A DNA stretch of 5,739 nt from an uncultured Selenomonadales bacterium. GTDB taxonomy: Bacteria; Bacillota_C; Negativicutes; Selenomonadales; Selenomonadaceae. Positions 1 through 4,895 of this stretch are shown here, piece after piece (position 1 is the first letter of the stretch; every line of letters begins with the position of its first letter). The stretch is from contig CAMJNB010000112.1 in NCBI GenBank assembly GCA_946407175.1, forward strand, positions 1 through 5,739. The letters are read 5' to 3'. Position numbers and translations under genes: made by a program. A model generated the notes under the pieces. That model did not search any database and was not told the DNA's origin. It was given only the letters and a program-made list of their open reading frames with translations.

Positions 1-197
1 GCCGTGTACTTTAAGCGAACAGTCTGCGCCTTAATCGTGATGCCGCGTTCGCGTTCAAGCTCCATGTTGTCCAAAAACTGTTCGGACATATCGCGCTTTT
101 CAACGGTGCCGGTAAGTTCAATTAATCTGTCAGCCAAAGTTGACTTGCCGTGATCTATGTGGGCAATGATTGAAAAATTTCTGATTCTGTTATCCAA
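1..197 (-). CDS. lepA: Elongation factor 4 (LepA), N-terminal part, partial
   Basis: The reverse strand encodes the first 65 residues of the ribosome-associated translational GTPase LepA/EF4, which acts on ribosomes during elongation; the gene continues off the left edge. Visible motifs are [20 protein letters not shown] (residues 4-23), holding the G1/P-loop AHIDHGKST, and [18 protein letters not shown] near residues 46-63, the switch I region. The [11 protein letters not shown] wording is typical of LepA rather than TypA or EF-G. The start is TTG at 197-195. It is chosen because AAAAGGAGA (213-205) lies 7 bases upstream and the protein then begins just before the conserved IRNFSIIAH block, as LepA proteins do. 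A sigma-A-type promoter lies 40-70 bases upstream. The gene is divergent from the rightward cluster. Identity is secure; the C-terminal LepA domains are not in the window. Confidence 0.95.
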   Translation of the reverse strand, partial: MDNRIRNFSIIAHIDHGKSTLADRLIELTGTVEKRDMSEQFLDNMELERERGITIKAQTVRLKYT

Positions 198-236
198 AAA
201 AAAATCTCCTTTTGCTTGCAAAATTTTTCTATGGGC

Positions 237-265
237 ATTATAATATTTTCAAATAAATTTGTAAC
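237..265 (-). promoter_or_regulatory. Sigma-A-type promoter for lepA
   Basis: On the reverse strand a perfect -10 TATAAT (242-237) is preceded by GTTACA (265-260, 4 of 6 matches to TTGACA) with an ideal 17-base spacer. Transcription would start near 230, giving a leader of about 33 bases before the lepA TTG start. The match is by eye and no start site has been mapped. A 12-bp palindrome lies in the spacer (see the repeat at 250-285). Confidence 0.75.
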
Positions 266-285
266 TGATTTTTAAAATAAATTTG
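250..285. repeat. AT-rich direct repeat and palindrome in the lepA promoter
   Basis: The 11-mer AAATAAATTTG occurs at 251-261 and again at 275-285, a 24-base offset. With the preceding C, the first copy is a perfect palindrome, CAAAT-AA-ATTTG (250-261). This copy fills the lepA promoter spacer and touches the -35; the second copy lies just upstream of the -35. The placement fits an operator or an AT-rich UP-like element, but in DNA this AT-rich chance occurrence is possible. No regulator is recognised. Confidence 0.4.
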
Positions 286-348
286 GTACAAAAAAAGAAT
301 TCGGTGTTTGCGTGTCGACTTCCTCACGTTTTATAGGTTTATTTGGAA

Positions 349-360
349 CCGCTTAAGCGG
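349..360. repeat. 12-bp perfect palindrome CCGCTTAAGCGG
   Basis: CCGCTTAAGCGG can fold as a 4-bp GC stem with a TTAA loop. It is flanked by TTATT on the left (340-344) and AATAA on the right (361-365), which could pair as an outer stem with a 5-base bulge. It lies just downstream of the small leftward ORF at 375-455 and could protect or end its transcript, although no T-run follows on either strand. A dyad binding site is the alternative. Confidence 0.4.
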
Positions 361-374
361 AATAATTAGGCTTT

Positions 375-455
375 CTATCCGAAGATAATGTTGCAAATGG
401 TGGCGACAAGCTGACCGGCGGAGAGCGTCAACATTTTTTTTTCGTACTTAGTCAT
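375..455 (-). CDS. Candidate 26-residue hydrophobic small protein
   Basis: A leftward ORF starts at ATG (455-453) and ends at TAG (377-375). The peptide begins MTKYEKK and continues with a largely apolar stretch, MLTLSAGQLVATICNIIFG, so it has a charged head and a hydrophobic tail that could sit in or on the membrane. AGTGGTGATT directly before the ATG resembles the extended Shine-Dalgarno AGGAGGTGAT at 8 of 10 positions, with about 5 bases between its core and the start. Many codons end in C, as in real genes nearby. No promoter stands out upstream. I do not recognise the family. Options are a small membrane protein, a type I toxin-like peptide, a leader peptide ahead of lepA, or a chance ORF. 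Confidence 0.4.
   Translation of the reverse strand: MTKYEKKMLTLSAGQLVATICNIIFG
387..442 (+). terminator. Weak candidate rightward terminator antisense to the small ORF
   Basis: On the + strand AATGTTG (387-393) is complementary to CAACATT (429-435), which runs straight into seven more T (436-442). That is terminator-like, but the loop is 35 bases with little inner pairing, so the hairpin would be weak. The T-run is also the complement of lysine codons in the leftward small ORF, so it may be a coding by-product. If real, it would end an RNA antisense to that ORF. No convincing promoter for such an RNA was found. Confidence 0.2.
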
Positions 456-512
456 AATCACCACTTCTCTTAATGAGAAAGATTAGATTATCGAACTAAA
501 CTAACATAAAAG

Positions 513-537
513 CGGCGTGTAAAGCGCCGTTTATTTT
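513..537 (+). terminator. GC hairpin followed by TTTATTTT, ahead of the HD-domain gene
   Basis: CGGCG (513-517) pairs with CGCCG (525-529) around a 7-base loop and is followed by TTTATTTT (530-537). The next six bases are the AGGAGG ribosome-binding site of the gene at 552. It could be a terminator for upstream rightward transcription, or a leader hairpin or attenuator for the HD-domain gene. On the reverse strand the same stem is followed by CTTTTAT, so a two-way role is possible. Confidence 0.4.
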
Positions 538-543
538 AGGAGG
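538..543 (+). promoter_or_regulatory. Ribosome-binding site fixing the TTG start at 552
   Basis: AGGAGG is a full-consensus Shine-Dalgarno sequence 8 bases before TTG 552-554. It makes TTG the clear start even though no ATG is present there. Confidence 0.85.
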
Positions 544-551
544 AAAACTTT

Positions 552-1115
552 TTGGAAAAATTGACTTTGAATAAGGCAAAGGAAATTTTGCACAAACATA
601 CTACCGAAGAACATTTGCTGATACACGCGGCGGCAGTCAGTGCGGCAATGGGTGCAATGGCGGAGCATTTTAACGCCGATGTCGAGCATTGGCAGGCGAT
701 AGGATATTTGCACGACGTTGACTTTGAAAAATATCCTGACGAACACTGTCAACACGTACGCGAATTGTTGGAGCCGGAAGGCGTTTCGGCGGAAGATATC
801 GACACGATAATTTCTCATGGCTACGGCTTGACCGGCGCCGACGTTAAACCCGTCACCGACTGCCAAAAATCTCTTTTCGCGGTTGATGAACTTACCGGCA
901 TTGTCTACGCCTATTCGCTTATGCGTCCCGAAGGCATGAAGGATATGTCGGTAAAAAGTTTGAAGAAAAAATTTAAAGATAAAAGATTCGCCGCTAAATG
1001 TAATCGCGACGTCATTACGAAGGGCGCGGCAGATTTAGGTATGGACTTGGGCGAGCTAATGGAACTTTGCGTTAAAGGCATGCAAGGCTTTGAAGATGAT
1101 GTCAAAAAAATTTAG
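552..1115 (+). CDS. HD-domain family putative metal-dependent hydrolase
   Basis: This 187-residue protein has no signal peptide or membrane segment and is predicted to be cytoplasmic. It carries an HD-superfamily phosphohydrolase pattern: H25 (LLIHAAAVSAAM), the H54-D55 pair (IGYLHDVDFEKYP), a later H89 (IISHGYG) and D112 (FAVDELTGIVYA). These are the expected metal ligands. HD proteins hydrolyse phosphate ester bonds, often in nucleotides; the substrate here cannot be read from sequence. Residues 133-187 are lysine-rich and helical-looking. The start is TTG, supported by AGGAGG 8 bases upstream. The last 20 bases overlap the metallophosphoesterase gene in another frame, which suggests translational coupling. 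The family call is firm; the specific function is unknown. Confidence 0.85.
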   Translation: MEKLTLNKAKEILHKHTTEEHLLIHAAAVSAAMGAMAEHFNADVEHWQAIGYLHDVDFEKYPDEHCQHVRELLEPEGVSAEDIDTIISHGYGLTGADVKPVTDCQKSLFAVDELTGIVYAYSLMRPEGMKDMSVKSLKKKFKDKRFAAKCNRDVITKGAADLGMDLGELMELCVKGMQGFEDDVKKI

Positions 1116-2373
1116 TCGGCGAACATTTATAAAAGCGGCGTTGGCGTCCGGCATAATGTTGGGCGGCGGCATGGTAATCGGCTGTGAAAAAGATGTACCG
1201 GCTGTAAATGCTTTAAAAGTAAAATTTTTGCGGCAGATTATTACAAAAGACCCTGCAACGTCCCGCGTCATAATGTGGCAGAGTGATGAGCATTTGACCG
1301 CGCCGAATGTCGAAATTCAAATTAACGGCGACACGAAACAAATTGCCGCGCAGGACTCAACATTCACTGATGACGGCAAAGAAATTATTCAGTACACCGC
1401 GCAGATTGACGACCTTAAGCCCAATGCCACGTACGAATTTAAAATTGTCGACGGCGATAAATCTACAGGAACTTTTACGCTGAAAACCTGCGACGAAAAT
1501 AAATTCAAAGGCATAATTTTTCCCGACTCTCAATCAGCGGATTATAATGTTTGGGGCGGTGTGGCTAAGGCGGCATTTGAACAAAATCCCGACGCGGAAT
1601 TTTTTATTAATATGGGCGATATCGTTGACAACGGCGAAGATACCGAGCAATGGCAAGCGTGGATGACGCAGGTTGAAGAGCCGCTTACAAAAATTCCCTT
1701 CGTGCCGGTAATGGGCAATCACGAATGTTACACGCGCGATTGGAAGGAACGCTACCCAATTTCGTATTTAAATTATTTTGCCGTGCCGGAAAATGACAAT
1801 CACTACTTCAGCCGCCGTTATTATTCGTTTGACTTAGGTGCCGCGCATTTTATGGTTTTGGACAGTCAATGGGCGGAGCTTGACGCATTTGCGCCGGGCG
1901 TTATCGACGCGCAGATAAATTGGTTACGGCAGGAGTTACTTGAAACTAAGAAGGCGTGGAAAATTGTCTGCGTTCACCGTGACGTTTTGCAGTACAAAAT
2001 TAATGGGCGCGACGATTGGCGCGAAGGTATATCGGAAGTTGGCGTGCATTTTATGCCTGATTTTGACTATTTCAATGTCGACGTGGTTTTTACCGCGCAT
2101 TTGCATACGTACAGAAATCGCGGGCATATAAGAAATTTTAATGACGATCCGACGGGACCGCTTTATATTTTGACAGGTGTCAGCGGCGACGTGCGATATC
2201 CCGGTTTATGGGTGAATCATACGCTTGACAAAGTTGTAGCGCCGCAACCTGAAACAGATAATTTTTTGACACTTGAAGGCGACGAAAAAACTTTGCTGAT
2301 AAAATGTTTTCTGCCGGACGGCACGAAGATTGACGAAGTTAAACTTGTCAAAGACTCCAATACTAACCCCTAG
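1096..2373 (+). CDS. Tat-exported lipoprotein, purple-acid-phosphatase-like metallophosphoesterase
   Basis: Numbered from ATG 1096, the protein has 425 residues. The N-terminus has a textbook twin-arginine motif SRRTFIK (7-13), a hydrophobic run, and a lipobox VIGC with C30, so it should cross by Tat and be lipid-anchored on the outer face of the cytoplasmic membrane. An Fn3/PAP-N-like beta domain (about 40-130) precedes a calcineurin-like phosphoesterase domain. Metal motifs are FPDSQ (D144), GDIVD (D175), GNHE (207-210), CVHRD (H294) and AHLH (H335, H337). Motif I is D-x-Q rather than the usual D-x-H. It probably cleaves phosphomonoesters or diesters outside the cytoplasm; the substrate is unknown. 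AAGG (1084-1087) lies 8 bases before ATG 1096. In-frame TTG 1090 and ATG 1099 are alternative starts. The gene overlaps the HD-domain gene by 20 bases. Confidence 0.88.
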   Translation: MMSKKFSRRTFIKAALASGIMLGGGMVIGCEKDVPAVNALKVKFLRQIITKDPATSRVIMWQSDEHLTAPNVEIQINGDTKQIAAQDSTFTDDGKEIIQYTAQIDDLKPNATYEFKIVDGDKSTGTFTLKTCDENKFKGIIFPDSQSADYNVWGGVAKAAFEQNPDAEFFINMGDIVDNGEDTEQWQAWMTQVEEPLTKIPFVPVMGNHECYTRDWKERYPISYLNYFAVPENDNHYFSRRYYSFDLGAAHFMVLDSQWAELDAFAPGVIDAQINWLRQELLETKKAWKIVCVHRDVLQYKINGRDDWREGISEVGVHFMPDFDYFNVDVVFTAHLHTYRNRGHIRNFNDDPTGPLYILTGVSGDVRYPGLWVNHTLDKVVAPQPETDNFLTLEGDEKTLLIKCFLPDGTKIDEVKLVKDSNTNP

Positions 2374-2384
2374 CCCCTAACCCC
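2364..2384. repeat. Heptanucleotide tandem repeat TARCCCC x3 across a stop codon
   Basis: Three head-to-tail 7-mers, TAACCCC, TAGCCCC and TAACCCC, span the end of the metallophosphoesterase gene. The first unit supplies coding bases for the final N-P residues and the second supplies the TAG stop. The array ends 4 bases before the ATG of the next gene. It leaves no purine-rich ribosome-binding site there. It resembles the heptanucleotide short tandem repeats known from filamentous cyanobacteria. Confidence 0.85.
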
Positions 2385-2388
2385 TATT

Positions 2389-3600
2389 ATGACCCAATTC
2401 AAAGAAAAATTACACAAACTTTTGCACCAAAGCCGTCACAGTTTCGGCGGAAGTTACCAAACCATAACACAAATTGTTGACGAAATTTTAAACTTCGCAA
2501 TAAAAGTCAGAGCTACCGATTTACACTTTGAACCGGTTGAAGATTTTCTGCGCGTACGCTACAGAATCGACGGCTACTTACATGAACTGCATGAACCGTT
2601 GCCGATAAATTTGGCGGCGGCGTTGACGGCACGAATAAAAGTTTTGGCGTCAATGGACACTACGACAATTTTTTCACCGCTCGACGGCGCAATACAATTC
2701 GGCGCTGTTGAAATGCGCGTGGCAACCATGCCGTCGGAAGGCGCGGAAAGTATAACAATTCGCTTGCTTGATCCTGCGCGACAGCTTAAAAATATTTCGG
2801 ACTTGGGTTTCACTGACAAAAATGAAAAAATTTTTCGTAAGGCAATAGCTGAAACGTCTGGCATGATAATTTTGACGGGACCGATGAACTCCGGCAAGTC
2901 AACGACCTTGTACGCGGCATTGCGTGAACTCAATCAACCTTCACGCGCGATAATGACGCTTGAAGACCCAATCGAACAACACATAGACGGCGTGACGCAG
3001 GTGCAGGTGAATGAAAAGGCAGGATTAAACTTCGCGGCGGGACTTCGTGCAATGTTACGAATGGACGCAAACTGTTTAATGGTAGGCGAATCGCGCGACG
3101 CCGAGACGTCAAAAATCGCGGTACGTGCCGCATTGACGGGACATTTAATTTTCACGACACTACACGCGGCTGATTCGTGCAGTGCCGTTTTTCGTATGAT
3201 TGAAATGGGCGTCGAACCGTACCTTTTGGCGTCAACTTTGAAATGCGTCGTGGCTCAAAGGCTGGTACGGCAACTTTGTCCGCATTGCAAAAAATTAGTT
3301 GCGGCGAATGACTATGAACGCAAAATAATCTGCGCGGATGAAATTTATAATCCGCAGGGTTGCGAAAATTGCGGCGGTACGGGATACTTAGGTCGGCTTG
3401 CACTTCACGAAATTTTGCAGGTGAAAAAATCCGTACGCGATTTAATTTTGTACAGCAAGGATTTAGACAAAATTCGCGCTACGGCACTTGAGTCTGGATT
3501 GGAAACTTTGGCGGTTGACGGTACTGAAAAAATCCGCGCAGGTTTGACGACGCTTGAAGAAGTTCACAGAGTTTTGGGAGAAGAGAAATTTAGCTTGTAG
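2389..3600 (+). CDS. GspE/PilB-family type II secretion/type IV pilus ATPase, short form
   Basis: This 403-residue cytoplasmic ATPase belongs to the family that powers assembly of type IV pili, type II secretion pseudopili or competence pili. It shows ATDLHFEP (42-49, the usual SDIHIEP element), Walker A GPMNSGKST (164-172, K170), an Asp box TLEDPIE (190-196), Walker B LMVGESRDAET (230-240, E234), a His box GHLIFTTLHAADS (251-263) and a four-cysteine zinc site (C297, C300, C325, C328). PilB and GspE are usually around 500-570 residues; the N-terminal N1/MshEN domain is absent, as in ComGA-type proteins. Some motif positions are unusual: LRMDAN for LRQDPD and GES for GEI. No pilin, PilC or PilM-like gene adjoins it. 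The ATG start has no Shine-Dalgarno, so it may depend on coupling with the gene ending 15 bases before. The family is certain; the specific machine is not. Confidence 0.88.
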   Translation: MTQFKEKLHKLLHQSRHSFGGSYQTITQIVDEILNFAIKVRATDLHFEPVEDFLRVRYRIDGYLHELHEPLPINLAAALTARIKVLASMDTTTIFSPLDGAIQFGAVEMRVATMPSEGAESITIRLLDPARQLKNISDLGFTDKNEKIFRKAIAETSGMIILTGPMNSGKSTTLYAALRELNQPSRAIMTLEDPIEQHIDGVTQVQVNEKAGLNFAAGLRAMLRMDANCLMVGESRDAETSKIAVRAALTGHLIFTTLHAADSCSAVFRMIEMGVEPYLLASTLKCVVAQRLVRQLCPHCKKLVAANDYERKIICADEIYNPQGCENCGGTGYLGRLALHEILQVKKSVRDLILYSKDLDKIRATALESGLETLAVDGTEKIRAGLTTLEEVHRVLGEEKFSL

Positions 3601-3636
3601 CCGGTAGCTATTAGCTTGTAGATTTTAGTTTGTAGG
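3591..3636. repeat. Heptanucleotide tandem repeat TAGNNNN, six units, across a stop codon
   Basis: Six consecutive 7-mers begin with TAG: TAGCTTG, TAGCCGG, TAGCTAT, TAGCTTG, TAGATTT and TAGTTTG, followed by a partial TAGG (3633-3636). The first unit lies within the last codons of the secretion ATPase gene and the second supplies its TAG stop. The terminal TAGG is the only ribosome-binding-site-like sequence for the transporter gene, 8 bases before its ATG. Only the TAG and the 7-base period are strictly kept, so the array looks old or constrained. Confidence 0.85.
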
Positions 3637-3644
3637 TAAATTTT

Positions 3645-4859
3645 ATGGAAGGTAAATTTATATACGTGGCGATAAACGCGCTTGCCATAATAATATTTTT
3701 GGCGCTTGCCGTGCTGTTGTCGAAAGACCGAAAAAAAATTAACAAACAGACAGTCGGAGCACTTTTGGCGCTGAATATTTTTATCGGCTGGTTTTTAACT
3801 TCATTTTCAATAGGACGCGAAATTATAGTAAAAGTCGCGGCGGCTTTCACGGCAGTTGTCGGCATTGCTTATGAAGGCGTAGGTTTTGCCCTGCCTAACT
3901 GGGTAAACGTGCCGCAGATGAATTTCATAACCGCCGTGCTGTTGCCGCTTTTAATGATCGTGCCGCTTTTCGACATTTTAACTTACGTCGGCATAATGCC
4001 GTTTATCATAAAGTGGATAGGTCGCGGCTTAAGCTACATTACACGTGCGCCGCAGTTTGAATCTTTCTTCGCGGTTGAAATGGTAGTTTTGGGCAATCCC
4101 GACGTTCAAGCAGTTTCCGCAACGCAACTTAAACAAATTTCAAAAGCACGGTGCCTAAGCATTGCGATAATGTCAATGAGTTGTGTCTCGGCAGGAATTG
4201 TCGGCAGTTACATTCAGATGATGCCGGCGGAATTTGTTTTAACGGCAATCCCGCTTAACGTCATAAACGCCCTTATGATATCGCACATTTTGTACCCCGT
4301 GCAAGTCACGTCGGAAGAAGAAGCCGCCACCGTTATCGGTTCAGACTACGCAAGAAAAATTCCATTCTTCAGCATGCTTGGCGGTTCGATTATCGGCGCG
4401 GGCAAATTGGTTTTTATCGTGACGGTAATGGTAATATCCTTCATATCGCTTGCCAAATTGATAAACGCTGGACTTGCCTTCATACACCCTGCAATAAGTT
4501 TGGAGGCGGCTCTCGGTATCATAATGTTTCCATTCGCGTGGCTTATGGTGCCTGAAACAAGTGAAGCATGGCAACTCGCGCAGTTTATGGGTACAAAGTT
4601 GGTGACGAATGAATTTGTTGTAATGTTGCAAGCACAGCCGCTTATGGACACTTTCAGCAGACATATGCAATGCGTCTTGACAGTCTTTGTTACAAGCTTT
4701 GCAAATTTGGGTACGGTAGGAATTTTGCTTGGAACTTTCAACGGCATTGTGAACAAAGAAAAAGTGGATTTAATTTCTGCCAACGTGAAATATATGATTC
4801 TTTCCGGTATATTGGTGTCGCTGATGAGTGCAGGTATCGCCGGATTTTTCACGTGGTAG
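3645..4859 (+). CDS. nupC: Concentrative nucleoside transporter (CNT family, NupC-like)
   Basis: This 404-residue, highly hydrophobic integral membrane protein has the usual CNT length. Its order of segments and motifs follows NupC: an N-terminal helix pair (about 5-55), AVLLPLLMIVPLFDIL (97-112), APQFESFFAVEMVVLG (135-150), MSMSCVSAGIVGSYIQMM (176-193), GTKLVTNEFV (316-325) and VTSFANLGTVGILLG (349-363). CNT proteins import nucleosides with protons or sodium. The substrate-site motif normally reading GQ(T/S)E is GNPD (150-153), and the FANxSS-type motif is FANLGT (352-357), while TNEF (321-324) is intact; specificity may therefore differ from typical NupC. The ATG start follows a weak TAGG 8 bases upstream. 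The gene lies 44 bases after the secretion ATPase and 36 bases before ftsY. The family is firm; the symbol is by similarity. Confidence 0.85.
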   Translation: MEGKFIYVAINALAIIIFLALAVLLSKDRKKINKQTVGALLALNIFIGWFLTSFSIGREIIVKVAAAFTAVVGIAYEGVGFALPNWVNVPQMNFITAVLLPLLMIVPLFDILTYVGIMPFIIKWIGRGLSYITRAPQFESFFAVEMVVLGNPDVQAVSATQLKQISKARCLSIAIMSMSCVSAGIVGSYIQMMPAEFVLTAIPLNVINALMISHILYPVQVTSEEEAATVIGSDYARKIPFFSMLGGSIIGAGKLVFIVTVMVISFISLAKLINAGLAFIHPAISLEAALGIIMFPFAWLMVPETSEAWQLAQFMGTKLVTNEFVVMLQAQPLMDTFSRHMQCVLTVFVTSFANLGTVGILLGTFNGIVNKEKVDLISANVKYMILSGILVSLMSAGIAGFFTW

Positions 4860-4887
4860 TTAAGAATTAAGAATGCAGAGTCAGGTG
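4860..4887. repeat. Heptanucleotide repeat TTAAGAA x2 with degenerate units
   Basis: Two perfect copies of TTAAGAA (4860-4866, 4867-4873) directly follow the transporter stop codon. They are followed, still in 7-base register, by TGCAGAG and TCAGGTG, which match poorly. The last unit contains most of the ftsY ribosome-binding site. It is weaker than the arrays at the two previous junctions, but the unit length is the same. Confidence 0.55.
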
Positions 4888-4888
4888 A
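4883..4888 (+). promoter_or_regulatory. Ribosome-binding site fixing the TTG start of ftsY
   Basis: AGGTGA matches the 3' part of the extended Shine-Dalgarno and ends 7 bases before TTG 4896. The in-frame ATG at 4917 has no suitably spaced site, so TTG is preferred. Confidence 0.7.
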
Positions 4889-4895
4889 GAATATA

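Noticed and set aside
308..336. Possible rightward promoter TTGCGT with an AT-rich -10
   Set aside because: The -10 matches only 2-3 of 6 consensus positions and the -35 only 3 of 6, which is too weak to report as a promoter.
531..866. A 111-codon leftward open frame opposite the HD-domain gene
   Set aside because: It overlaps a gene with a consensus ribosome-binding site and HD metal ligands, and it has no recognisable family features.
2364..2384. Telomere-like or CRISPR-like reading of the CCCCTAA repeats
   Set aside because: There are only three 7-base units, with no spacers and no chromosome end. They fit the short heptamer arrays at the neighbouring junctions.
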